Shown here: piece after piece, positions 1 to 12,200 of the stretch
Layout of the letters: every line of letters starts with the position of its first letter
Position numbering within the stretch: the first letter of the stretch is position 1
Program-made: the position numbers and the translations under genes
Assembly: GCF_947623445.1 (NCBI RefSeq)
Contig: NC_135243.1
Location: 6,822,501-6,886,500 of the forward strand
Origin: Clavelina lepadiformis
Taxonomy: Eukaryota; Chordata; Ascidiacea; Aplousobranchia; Clavelinidae
Direction of reading: 5' to 3'
DNA: 64,000 nucleotides
The notes under the pieces: model-generated
Seen by the model: the letters and a program-made list of their open reading frames with translations, nothing else
The model's database searches: none
What the model was told of the DNA's origin: nothing

Positions 1-782
1 CACCTTATACTTTACATCCGAAATATTAATTACCGTTCCCAGATTGGGAAGGTTAGGAATTTTGCTTTTTTATAACTCCTGGCTAGACATGGACATGCAC
101 CATAGCATTTGACGCTACCGATACACGTAATTAATAAAGTTTATTTGCATAGTATAAAGTAGATAGTGTTGAAATGCTTTGCAAATACCACGACCTAGCA
201 AAAAGCAAACAAACAGCAGGTAAATAGATTATTTTTTTAAGGCTTACTAGTTTCGGGCATACTTATGTCCTTCATCAGAGTGAATGTTTGTAGATTGATA
301 AGACTGCAAGCTACTTTGAAACAAGAATAACGGAACATTCGAGATTTGATTGTACGCAAAATGAGCAACGACTAAACATAAATAACAATACACTATACGT
401 GCAGCAAACTTGACTCCACATAAATAACTTTAAAATATTACGAAAATACAAAACAAATTACCAATGTAAAATTCAGGACGTTTTGTTGATTAAACAGATA
501 AACCTACGTTAAATAAGTAGGCAGTCGAAAATGGCGTCTATTTTTTTAAATTCTATTATGAACACACTTTAAATGTAAACTCGCTCACCCATTATCTGGA
601 GAATCGTGTATCTTGTACCGCGCCGCGTATCGTCCGTATTATCTCGGTGTAAACGCCTCGTGGACTATGGTTAATTTCGCATTTGTGTCTGTCACATTAT
701 TTTATTGTGATATACTCTACTGGTTATGTAATATCTAACTGATATTCTTAACTCTGGACTTCTCATTTGTGGTCTCATTCCT
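1..782. other. Gene-free AT-rich flank with old repeat remnants
   Basis: No coding exon is recognisable. Bases about 695-770 resemble a diverged copy of the block seen again near 1460-1525, 4250-4315 and 6795-6860. Bases 248-282 read on the minus strand hold a CTGATGAAGG...CCGAAAC string like the plus-strand string near 1605. Confidence 0.5.
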
Positions 783-2940
783 CTTTTCAATTGTGTAATC
801 GCTTTTTGCTAGACAGCGGCAAAAAGCGAGGAAATCGAATAAATAAGAACCTTACTGCGCCAGCAAAGCAAGCACTGTCGTGACCTTGCAAATTTCAAAT
901 CACTCTCTTGAGACGTCGCCAATCCCTGTCTGACTGAATATGCGACGTATTGGGAGGTCGCTAATACTAGGTAGTTGTAAATATGCGACGTGTAGGCAAT
1001 AGGGATGTGCCGCGAGGAAGATTATTCGGGTTCGTGCGAAACCAAATATCATGAAGGTCGACACGAACGAATCCCGAATCTATTCGTATTAGAACCAAAC
1101 AACAAAATTTCATCCAAAAGTTGTCAAGTCTTGCTTGTAAAATGACGTAATCGATAAACAAATCGCTTTTTTTCGAAAAATAGTGATTAAAAAACGATTG
1201 AGAAAGAAAAAGCGTTAGAAAAACGACCTTCATTATAAGTACTGCTGACTCTAATTTCGCTTTGTCGGGAAACTAGATCATCATTTTTAACAAAAGTCAG
1301 TTAATTTATAAGTAATATTGTATTCGGGTTCGCCATTGTTGGTATTGGTGTTCACCCAAATCTTCTATAAAGGCGATATTCGGCGAATCTATTCGGGTTT
1401 GGATTCGTATCAGCCCATCCCTAGTAGGCAAGTTCTACGCAACGATATAGCCTACCTCTTTTTATTGTGATATATCCTACTCGTTACGTAACCTCTAACT
1501 GCTATTCTTATCTGTGGACTTCTATTTGCGACAACTTCCAAACGAAACCTTTAACCTATATATCGTTACACTTTGTTGTCCATCAATTTATTCAAACACT
1601 GGCTCTGACGAAGGAACTAAACATGTCCGAAATTAGGAAGTCTCAATAAATTTTTATATTAACTTGCAGTTTTTTGCAAGTTTTGCAAGTTTTAGGGGAG
1701 ATTTCATTAAATTCGAGTTATAGAAAGTTTCCAAGTTTGGCCATCCATGAAGCCATATTGCGAAAAGTTTTGCTTCTTTAAGCTTCAAAAACCACTTTAA
1801 ACGCTTCGAAATAAAATGTATTTTCATATTTATGCGTACAATTGCTGGTAATTTATAAGGCTCAAACTTGAAATAGCGCATAAAAAAATTTTAAAACGCT
1901 GTATAACCCGCCTTTCATACAATAAATGAATATGTTAAAGCGAATTGAATAGGAATGAAAGTGTCACTTTATTGTCAATATTTTGACGTCTTTAAATATT
2001 TGACGCTCGGAGTAAGAGCCCTTCATGTCCATCCCATGCCTCGTCACTGTTTGCGGAGAATTGATAATGATTAATTGCTAATGATCCCAAGTGATTGTTT
2101 TTGAACACACAAGACTTGGCGTGTATTTTCATTTGCTAATGTATATTACTTTATGACTCTCGAGTCTCGACACAAAGTGTTTATTACTTTTTGTGCAAAT
2201 ACACTTTCTACAATGACCTTGTTTAACAAAGTCTTTCAATGCTTGTGACGTTGGGAGGAAGATTAAAAGTCTTGTTTTCAAAGTGGGTTTGCACGTTTGT
2301 TAACAAATAACAATGACAGAATTAATTACTTTTGGTTTAGAAAAGCACTGAAAATAATTACAGGGTGTTTCCGGGTAACACCTGGACTTTAACAAGCTAT
2401 AGATAGGATATCTGACAAGTTCAAAATGAAAAATTCAAAATGAAAAGAGTCGCTCAGTGTAAATTAATGTACATTATCCAGTTGTTTCCTCTGATTCCTT
2501 TTAAACGTTTTTAAAACTTAACAGCGTTTTATTTAGTGCTGTCCAGCTTTTACAGTTGGTTTTGTCTCCGATTGCCCTAGTTTTAACCTTAACCTTATAG
2601 CTGTTTCTGCATTATTTACAGAGATGAACAAATTCGATTCAAGGCTTTTGGAAAAACTTAACCTGACTTGTGTTTTAGTGTTTAAAAGCAGACTTAATTG
2701 GACTAGTTGTCTTATTCAATGAATTACAGCAAAATGTGGGTAATTTTAATTCTTAATCTAATTTTCGATTTTGCCAAAAATGTTCGTATGTCTAACGGAG
2801 TTTTTTCGTAAGTGAAACAAGAAGCTCCTTCACGGAACAAAATGATCAAAATCAAAGTGGTATAGGCCTATGCCAAAGCACCAGTGTCAATGTATAACCG
2901 GTATAACCTTTTTTGAATGTTTTTCGAGGAAAATTGAAGA
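783..2940. repeat. Repeat unit A, about 2.2 kb tandem repeat
   Basis: This stretch is repeated with small changes at 3453-6768. Landmarks in order are a TTGTGTAATCGCTTTTTG start, a hAT MITE, a conserved block near 1443-1660 ending in an AATAAA-like run, a TTTTGCAAG-rich block, and an AAAGTGGTATAGGCC end. No protein is recognised in it; the short open frames on the minus strand differ between copies. It could be the body of an unknown transposon or a local segmental duplication. Confidence 0.75.
1000..1423. mobile_element. hAT-type MITE, 424 bp, whole ends
   Basis: The ends are TAGGGATG and CATCCCTA, and the element is flanked by an 8-bp target duplication GTAGGCAA (992-999 and 1424-1431). 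An 8-bp duplication and short terminal inverted repeats fit the hAT superfamily. No transposase frame is present, so it is non-autonomous. Confidence 0.8.
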
Positions 2941-3673
2941 ATTATTATTTATTACAACAATTATTTATTAAGAATTAACACAATTTGCAGAAAAGTAAGC
3001 AAAAAAAGTGACTTTTTCAAACAAAATTTTTCTTTTAATCACCCAAGTGATAAATCTAATTCTAGTTCAGTTTTTAATTTTAGCAGATTTTTAATTTCTA
3101 ATTCTAATCTAATTAGAAACAGGTTAGCACGTTCTAATTCCAATTTCATTAATTGCAAAAACCTTAAAAACTCTAGTTGTCGAAGTCTGTTTAAAAGATC
3201 CGACTTGACTCATGTTAGCGCAAAAAATTCAGTTGGCTTGACATGACTCGAGTCACAAAACAAATCATTTCAAATCGTTATGAAACTTATCTTCATATGT
3301 AAATGCATTTGTTGTCAATGCGGAAAAGCATGCGAACGCTTGCAGATCCGGCACGAAAACTGCCCTGAAATTTGTTGAACTTTTCGTTGTTAACCAACGT
3401 AGGTTGGGTTGATTTCGAAAATTGACACATCTATAACACGGCGAGACATTCCACTTTTCAATCGTGTAATCGCTTTTTGTTAGATAGCGGCAAAAAGCAA
3501 GGAAATCAAATATACAGGAGCCTTACTGCGCCAGCAAAGCAAGCACTGTCGTGACCTTGCAAATTTCAAATGGCACTCTCTTGAGACGTCACCAATCCCA
3601 GTCTGACTGAATATGCAACGTATTGGCTATGTCGTTAGTACTAGGTAGTTGTAAATATGCGATGTGTAGGCAA

Positions 3674-4225
3674 TAGGGATGTGCCGCGAGGAAGATTATT
3701 TGGGTTCATGCGAACCCAAATGTCATGAAGGTCGACACAAACGAATCCCGAATCTATTCGTATTAGAAACAAACAATAAAATTTCATCCAAAAGTTGTCA
3801 AGTTTTGCTTGTAAAATGACGTAATCGATTAACAAATCGCTTTTTTTCGAAAAATAGTGTTTAAAAAACGATCGAAAAAGCAAAATCGTTAGGAAAACAA
3901 CCTTCACTGTAAGTATACTGCTGACCAATGTTCCCTCTAAGCTGCGCGCGTGCGCAAATGCGCACTGCTGACACGGTCTCCGCGCACAGAAAATCTGTGC
4001 TGCGCACAAGAAAAAAAATCCAACCTGCATTGAAAACAAAATAAACGCATAATAATGGCCACAGTGCGCACGTGACTCGTCTGATGTTGCTCACAGTGGT
4101 CCAAGGGACCGCTCAGGGAGTTAGTGTGTTTGCTCAGGCTCGTGAAAAATTAGAGGGAACATTGCTGCTGACACTAGTTTAGCTTTGTCGGGAAACTAGA
4201 TCATCCTTTTTAACAAAAGTCAGTT
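3674..4225. mobile_element. Copy of the 424-bp hAT MITE, right end lost
   Basis: It starts with the same TAGGGATGTG end after GTAGGCAA as the element at 1000, and matches it up to a CAAAAGTCAGTT string, after which the right end is missing. It is interrupted by another hAT element at 3926-4164. The MITE was therefore already in the unit before the unit was duplicated. Confidence 0.75.
3926..4164. mobile_element. hAT-type MITE, 239 bp, nested in the older MITE
   Basis: Terminal inverted repeats CAATGTTCCCTCTAA and TTAGAGGGAACATTG are perfect over 15 bp. The target duplication CTGCTGAC lies at 3918-3925 and 4165-4172. The paralogous empty site, with one CTGCTGAC, is at about 1243-1250 in unit A. 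The interior is GC-rich compared with its surroundings and has no transposase frame. Confidence 0.9.
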
Positions 4226-5028
4226 CAACTACACAACAATATAGCCTACCTCTTTTTATTGTGATATATCCTACTCGTTACGTAACCTCTAGCTGCTATT
4301 CTTATCTGTGGACTTCTATTTGCGACAACTTCCAAACAACCTTTAACCTATATACCGGTACACTTTGTTTTCCATCAGTTTATTCAAACACTGGCTCTGA
4401 CGAAGGAACTAAACATGTCCGAAATTAGGAAGCCCCAATAAAGTTTTATATTAACTTGCAGTTTTTTGCAAGTTTTGCAAGTTTTAGGGGAGATTTTATT
4501 AAATTCGAGTTATAGAAAGTTTCCAAGTTTGGCCACCCATTAAGCCATATTGCGAAAAGTTTTACTTCTTTAAGCTTCAAAAACCACTTTAAACGCTTCG
4601 AAATAAATTGTATTTTCATTTTTATACGCACAATTGCTGGCAATTTATGAGGCTCAAGCTTGAAATAGCGTATAAAAAATTTTGAAACACCGTATAAACC
4701 GCCTTTCATACAATAAATGAATATGTAAAAGCGAATTGAATAGGAATGAAAGTGTCACTTTATTGTCAATATTTTGACGTCTTTAAATATTTGACGCTGG
4801 GAATAAGAGCCCTTCATGTCCCTCCCATGCCTCGCCACTGTTTGCGGAGAATTCATAATAAATAATTGCTAAAGTTCCCAAGTGATTGTTTTTGAACACA
4901 CAAGACTTGGCGTGTATTTTCATTTGCTAATGTATATTACTTTTTGACTCTCGAGTCTTGACACAAAGTGTTTATTACTTTTTTGTGCAAATACACTTTC
5001 TACAATGACCTGGTTTAACAAAGTTTTT

Positions 5029-6127
5029 CAGTGGTAAAAGTTTGACCTTAACAATTTTTCTCGATAAATGTATTATTTTGTGTTTGTATATCATTTGATT
5101 TCATGGATGTACGACTGCATGTGTTTATTTCGTGCAAGGGTAGTTGCGCACTTTGTACCTACAATCGGCCTCAGCAGGTGCGAGGCTCAGTGCAAGAATT
5201 AATGTCACCCTTTGCCGATTTTGAAAAACTTAATGTAATATTAGTAATATTAATAACGATAAACCAAATACCAATATATTTTCACCAAAACATTATCTTT
5301 CTAGAACAACTTGAAAAATAACTGTGTGGTTTGCGCAAAATAAAAGCTATGTATTGTTATTTTCGTTTCGGTGCTAAGCAGCGCGGGGTCCGACGCAGTT
5401 GCATCACTCGCATTAACCTATTGCGTCGGCCTTTTTTGTACCAATGTATTATTTGGTGACTTATGGCAACATTCTTTTGTTGGATTTACGGATAGTTATT
5501 GACGACCTACTGTACATTATAAGTGTCGTTTTGAGTACCTTGCGGTTTCAAAGGTCAATATTTTGACCAAAACTTTGATGAAAAACATAGTTATTAATCA
5601 CAGTATGTTAAGTTTTGTGGATTGCCTTTATAAAACTCCCGGATCTGTTTCTCGCTGTTTGTGCAAAGAATATGAAGTGTATGAAGTGATATTTTATGAA
5701 ATAGAAAAAAGTTATTGACCTCTAATTTAAAACGTGCACAAACCAAGATATTCATTTTATGAAGTGGTTTGACGAGTTGGCAAGGAGTCAAGGCGTTGTA
5801 TAGACAAGCAAATCGGAGCCTCAACTGGCCTTATAGAACAAATAGTTCTTAGCTTTACACTAATCGATCATGCAATAAACAATAACCTGCTAACGTCAAA
5901 GCCACAACGTGCAGCTCAGTTACTTACTGTAGCCCAGTGGTTCCCACCTTATATAAAGTCTCGACACACTGCATAAAAATATTTACGCAGCATCCAATTT
6001 GGAAATCCCTCCTGTAGCTTATTAATTTCCATATTAGCAGAAAATATGTTTACCGATGATGAATAAGTAACCAAGAAACCAGCAATTGAGTTAACGTTGG
6101 TAAATATTTGCTTATGAGTAATGACCT
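5029..6127. other. Extra block inside repeat unit B
   Basis: About 1.1 kb absent from unit A. It holds a strong hairpin (5387-5431) but no recognisable gene, and clear terminal repeats were not found. A CAGTGGTTCCCACC string near 5935 resembles a hAT end, with no partner identified. Confidence 0.4.
5387..5431 (+). other. GC-rich hairpin followed by a T run
   Basis: GGTCCGACGCA (5387-5397) pairs with TGCGTCGGCC (5422-5431) with one bulged base, and is followed by six T residues. The shape recalls a structured RNA with a Pol III stop, but no A or B box was recognised. Function unknown. Confidence 0.3.
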
Positions 6128-6768
6128 TAGGAGAAAGATTAAAAGTCTTGTTTTCAAAGTGCGTTTGCACGTTTGTTAACAAATAACAATGACAGAATTA
6201 TTTACTTTTGGTTTAGGAAAGCACTGAAAACAATTACAGGGTGTTTCCGGGTAACAGCTGGGCTTTGACAAGCTGTAGATAGGATATCTGACAAGTTCAA
6301 AATAAAAAATTCAAAATGAAAAGAGTCGCTCAGTGTAAATAATATACATTATCCAGTTGTTTCCTCTCATTCTTTTTAAACGTTTTTAAAACTTAACAGC
6401 GTTTTATTTAGTGCTGTCCAGCTTTTACAGTTGTTTTTGTCTCCAATTGCCCTAGTTTTAACCTTAACCTTATAGCTGTTTCTGCATTATTTACAGAGAT
6501 GAACAAATTCGATTCAAGGCTTTTGGAAAAACTTAACCTGACTTGTGTTTTAGTGTATAAAAGCAGACTTGGACAACTAGAAAAGTCTAGTTGTTTTATT
6601 CAAGAAATTACAGCAAAATGTCGGTAATTTTAATTCTAATCTAATTTTCTATTTTGCCAAAAATGCTAGTTTATCCAACGGAGTTTTTTCGTAAGTGAAA
6701 CAAGAAGCTCCTTCACGGAACAAAATGATCAAAATCAAAGTGGTATAGGCCTTTGCCTACGTCTACGC

Positions 6769-6915
6769 CTTTTAACTACGCAACAATATAGCCTACCTCT
6801 TTTTATTGTGATATATCCTACTCGTTACGTAACCTCTAGCTGCTATTCTTATCTGTGGACTTCTATTTGCGACAACTTCCAAACAACCTTTAACCTATAT
6901 ACCGGTACACTTTGA
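6769..6915. repeat. Third, partial copy of the repeat-unit block
   Basis: About 147 bp nearly identical to 4226-4372 (CAACAATATAGCCTACC through ACCGGTACACTTTG), joined directly to the end of unit B. It has no coding content. Confidence 0.75.
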
Positions 6916-6932
6916 TCTCCTAACCTATCCGT

Positions 6933-7095
6933 TATGACGATACGTAAAAGAACCATAATTGACTTATACGTGTAAAAAGAAAGCAGTAGTGAGTTGCACT
7001 GCAGTGTTGTAGCGTGGTATTAGACTTGGCCAGCCTCCAACCACGTCACACAATTGCTTTGTCCAGAAGGGGTGGGAAACTGGATCTAATACACA
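6933..7095. repeat. Dispersed repeat, copy 1
   Basis: It shares the order ACGATACGTAAA, GCAGTGTTGTAGCGTGGTA, CACACA-TTGCTTTG and GGGGTGGGAAA with 8369-8514. Family unknown and no coding content. Confidence 0.6.
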
Positions 7096-8368
7096 ACTGC
7101 ACAACCAGATGACGTCACGATTTGAGTAGCTGCGTTCCAGCATACAAAGGTATCCTGTGGTTGTACACTTGAAATAAATTTCCACCTCAAGAGAATACCA
7201 TTCATTAACATGATGCTATATACAACTAAATACAGTATTTAAAGAAATCTTTATGTTTGGATTAATTGCATCGTATCGATATACATGGTATATATTTGTT
7301 TATATTATATCTATGGTTGCATCATATAATCATACAAAACTTTTTACGATTACTCCAAGTAGGTTTTGTGAAAAATTAAAAATTTGAGCTCATAAGATAA
7401 CTCTTATCAGCAAACGAAAGTCATCAGCACGGAACCATTGTTGTTGCACCACCATAGTTCTGTACACTTCAAATCGAATATAATTATAGTGATGTCACTA
7501 TTTCGTTTGTGAATAAATAAATGTTGGTTCAGAGGCGAAAATGTAATGCTGACTTAATGGCACAATGACCTTGGCTAATGTTCAACCACTGGAATGACTA
7601 GATTATTTAAAACTTATTGTAAGTTACTGTTTGCTAATGGCTAATGGTTTAGTAAGATAGAGAAGAATACCACCATTTAGCCAACCATGACGTAACAATA
7701 GACTGTATAGGAAAATAAGCATATCCTGTTTAAAAACCGGAATAAGCTTAGCTCGAGTATGAAGGTATCAGATCGACCTTTTTATGGTGTGTAACGCAGC
7801 AGATGAATAGGCTGACAGGTGCAGGAGAGTACTGCATAAGTGTAATGTGTAAAATATATGACACGAGTCATTAAAATAACGCGAGAAACAAGTAGTGGGT
7901 ATTGCTTCAAAAAAAGTAAAAAATATCGTGCAGATTTGAGATAGCAGCTTCGAAGTAGCCTGAATGTTTTTGAGCAGCTTTTCCTCTGAAGAGTACTATG
8001 AAAGATGGGGCAATTTGAGGCACTATATCGCTCTTGCATTCACATACCACGATCGGCGCGTTAGTGCAATAATTTATCATTGACTGCCACTATTTCACCG
8101 GGAAAATGTCGTGCGCTCAAAACTATTTTCATGCATTCTTGTTAACCTAACTTAAATGTAAAAACTCAGTAACCTGAACCTTACCTAAATCTATCTTCTC
8201 ATCTCAATCTAACTCCAATAACCTTTTCCTAACCTAACCGCTTATGTTTAACTATGAGCTGCGTGACCTACTTGCGGTGAAAGAATCTACCTCATTACGT
8301 TTGTCCATTTTACCAGCTTTGTGTTAACTTCGTAGTAAACCAGCCGCATTGCCGACACGATAGTTTCG
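7096..8368. other. No gene seen
   Basis: AT-rich spacer between the two copies of the dispersed repeat. Around 8150-8250 it holds scattered AACCTAAC-like words. No exon, RNA gene or element ends were found. Confidence 0.5.
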
Positions 8369-8514
8369 ATGACGATACGTAAAGAACTATAACTGATTTT
8401 TACAGGTAAAAACGAAGCAGCATTAACGATTGAATCGCACAGCAGTGTTGTAGCGTGGTACTAGACGAGTCTGCTACCACCTCACACATTTGCTTTGCCC
8501 AGGGGTGGGAAAAC
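8369..8514. repeat. Dispersed repeat, copy 2
   Basis: Same orientation as the copy at 6933-7095 and clearly diverged from it. Confidence 0.6.
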
Positions 8515-9238
8515 AGTCGGCAGTCGTATTTCAGTTCACTGGGAATCAGTGATTAGGACGCAACGTAAAAGTAGGCTAAGTACAACAAAATATGACGAAT
8601 CTTGTTTATTTATAGCATATACTGCCTGCACCGAGGTCGTTTATCATGAGCTGCTGGTACAAAGCAAACAGTTCTGCCTTTTTCTGTGGAAGAAACCAGT
8701 ACTTAAGCCTATGTCAAAAGTTAGTAAAAACTAGCAACAAAAAATAAATATTTTCGTATGGTGTTGGACCACGAAAAATAGCAAGAATCAAAAAATCAAA
8801 ATAAGTCAAGAAATCGAACAAATATAACTACTTTATAGGCTGATTTCCATTTATCAAGCCTGGTACAGCAAGCATAGTAATGCCATATTGTTATTAAACG
8901 GAAACTTTCGAATATGACGAAACAATGGTCAACCTTTTTGGCTTCAAAATACAGTAATAATTAATTAACTGCGCAAAGTTTTGTACCGTATGACAACAAC
9001 CGAATGTTGATGATTCCGAAACACTCTTGATGCTACAACCGTATGAAATTAATATAGCGCACTTCTATTTCTAAACTGTCTAGGAGTACGGTTTTTATAA
9101 AAGTGCGAAAAATGCAGTAGATTTTATAACGATAATTAATAGGTTACAATGTGGTTTTAAAACCAAAATTTTGTGCTTTCAATTTTTCACAAAACCTTTA
9201 GATTTAACCAAAAGATTTTGTTTTAGATTTGATAAGAC
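8515..9238. other. Upstream flank of the semaphorin gene
   Basis: No coding exon is seen. The 5' UTR and promoter of the gene starting at 9239 should lie here, but no clear TATA box or initiator could be singled out. Confidence 0.4.
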
Positions 9239-12200
9239 ATGAAGCTGGATTTTATATGTGCTGTTGTTACTATGTGTCTAATGCAATACACAACAGGTAA
9301 CTTTTAATGGAAAAGTATTTGTTCCCAATTCCACTTCACCATAATTAGATAATTGCCAACTTAAATACTGTTTATTGACTAATTCCCTAAAGTTAGAACA
9401 AATAAGCTGACAGTAGGCACAAGTAAAATACGATTTTTTGACTCTTTTAACGATTAAACCGCTAGAAAAAACTTGACAGGGGAAATCAATTACCTATTTA
9501 ATAGCACTCGATCCTGGTGCTATGACAGTTTTACAATGGTTGACTAACAGAGAATTCTGTATCTCAGCACTGTCAAGTCCTGCAAAAGAAGTTTACACAA
9601 ACCCTCAAGCTAACTCTAATCTTGGCAGGGTTCTTCATGAAGGCGACAAAACGTATGTGGCCGGCGTAGATTACTTGTCTGTCATTCTGCAAGGGAATCC
9701 AATTGCGGAACGTGTGAGCATGAATATTCATAGAATAGATGAGGGTAGGGCATTAGGTTATTATATTACCTAGAAATGCCAGTACAAGCACTACAAGTTT
9801 AATACCATATGGAAAATGCGGATGTTTACTGGATTGAGTTCGTAGTGAGGTTTTTCGGCGCAAGACTTACGGTACACTTTTAGCAACTAACTTTGTAAAA
9901 TAAAATCAACGTAGCAGGTGTAACTCCTGATTTTTAGCAAACCAGTCTTTTCGGTCAATGTAAACAAGCTAACGTGCTTCTTTAAACCTTGTAAGGAGCA
10001 GTTCTTAATGTTCCAATTTCATAGATTTAACGCACGCTAATCTCTTTTTTGTTGTTTCAGGTTTCTGTACCGGTGGCTTCGTATTTATGCGCATACGTGG
10101 ACGTGAGTTTTGCCAAACTTGGAAGCCAGTTTAGCCTAACAGTGCATTTAAATGAAATAGCTTTGAATTATTAAAAATCCAGTTACAAGATTTGCATGTA
10201 CGTTGATTCAGCAATTTAAATTTTCTGTTAGGAAGGGAAATGTATTAATGCGATAACCATCCTTGAACGTATAGATTCGGACAGGCTGCTGGTTTGCGGG
10301 ACCAACGCAATAAGCCCGCTTTGTTATCACATCAACACATCTGACCCGGTAAGCTCAAGGATTCTGTCTTTAATTGTGTAGGCATTATCGCGCCTTATGA
10401 TTTGTAGTTGGCAATTGTTGTTATGCTTTATTATTTGATCTGTGTTGGACATTTTGATGTATTTTCTTACAGAGTTACCCAGTGAGCCAAGCAGGACTAA
10501 GCGCACGTTTATGGTTAAACCATGACCCTAGCAGCCCATTGTCGTCTCTAATACTCAATCCTGGACCAGGTTTGGTACTGATTCCTTTTATTTCCAGGAA
10601 AATCTGGTCCTCAATCAATCCCATACTTACACACTAACCACGCAGTGTAATGACTCGATGGTAGCGATGCTTTGCTCTCATCCAGCCTAGTGGCACGTTT
10701 TTATTTTGTCATCATCCATTACTTCCGATAACTTAAGAGGAACTTGCTCATTTTTACAGGGGTTGAACTATACTTGATCAATTGTCCTATAGAAAGCGAG
10801 ACTTGCAGAATATCAAGACAAATCAGTAACCGACTGAGCACAGAGAGCGTCGCGTGGTTTTCTGCCGAAGGTTTTCTACAAGTTTTTATTCACTAAAAAT
10901 GAACGAATTTTTTTGTCTGACTTAATAAACTTTTCTTCTCAGTTCCAGAATTCCTAAACGCTTATTCCTCGGAACCTGAAAACGATAAAATTTACTTTCT
11001 ATTCCGGGAGGAGCAAAGTAGCTTCCAGTACGATGGCTTCACCGCCACAGGTGATACGAACTCTTATGCAATGGTTGGCCGGGTTTGCGCCGTAAGTTAA
11101 GAAAAATCTTCAGAGCAAATTGTAGTAAAAGTGTTTTTCACAAACTCTGTACGCGGTCGAAACCAACTCCGTAGGGAGATAATAATCAGCGTAGTTAATA
11201 AATATCGCTACCGATTAAAGTTCGTCATACATTTTGCAGGCAGACAGAGGCGGATCAATTAGTTTAACGTCCACTTGGATGACTTTCATGAAAGCGAGAC
11301 TTTTGTGTCCGTTTCCAGGAGGAAGGAACACTGGGAGTAGAAGCACATACTACGACTACTTAAGTAATTCCCTTTACTTTTACCACTTTTTATGAAACTA
11401 TAAAGTTCAGTTCAGTTTTGACACGGTTTTTAACATGCTGTATATTGTATGCTGCTACTATTTATAACATAATGAGGCTTCTTGGTTGCCCAAATGTTTC
11501 GATTTGTAGTAAACGTTGCGGTTTGCGCCGGATTGCTATGATTCTTGTCATTGTCCAAAATTCCATGATTTAATTATAAGATCTTTACATTTCCAGGAGC
11601 AACTTATAAGATCAAGAATATCCTTTACGGCGTGTTTAGTTTTCCCAGGTAGGAAGAAGCTGTCATAATTGTCACGTGCCTCATGCATAATTCGATATTT
11701 GAACGCATTGTGTTGATCCAATGATCTGTAATTTGTTTCTTTTTCAGCTCGTGGGGAATCCAGCAATCAGCCGTTTGCGCTTACGATCTCCGAACTATTG
11801 ATGCTACCATAGATGGAACCGTTTTTCCGAACAACGTGACGCGATATTTTGATAGAAATTCTGCCTCCCTGTATAAAACTTTTACGTCATCATCACCGTT
11901 CCTACCCGGTCAGGTACGTTTGGTGATATCCAGGCGCTTATAGGAATCCACTGGAACGATGACGTCAGATCTGCTAAAGTTTCAGCTTTATAGCACACAC
12001 GCCTTCAATCCAGTTTTGCTTTTTTTCCGACATAACAGTAATTTTGACTAAGTAACTAACTAACATAACTTACTCTTTTCTGGAGTTAGCAATCCGTTAA
12101 CATCCACACAGAAAGCATGAGTAACAGAAATACTGTAATCTGGATGCTTTGACATCGCTTGTGTTCGTGTTGTGTTCGACATAGCTAATTCGCTTCAGCA

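Larger units (their letters stand above)
3453..6768. repeat. Repeat unit B, second copy of the 2.2 kb unit
   Basis: It matches unit A from its first bases to the AAAGTGGTATAGGCC end. It differs in three large ways: a 239-bp hAT insertion at 3926, loss of the right part of the older MITE, and an extra block of about 1.1 kb at 5029-6127. Confidence 0.75.

Noticed and set aside
3641-4094. Open frames of 132 and 77 codons on the minus strand
   Set aside because: They run through two hAT MITEs and change completely in the paralogous unit without the insertion.
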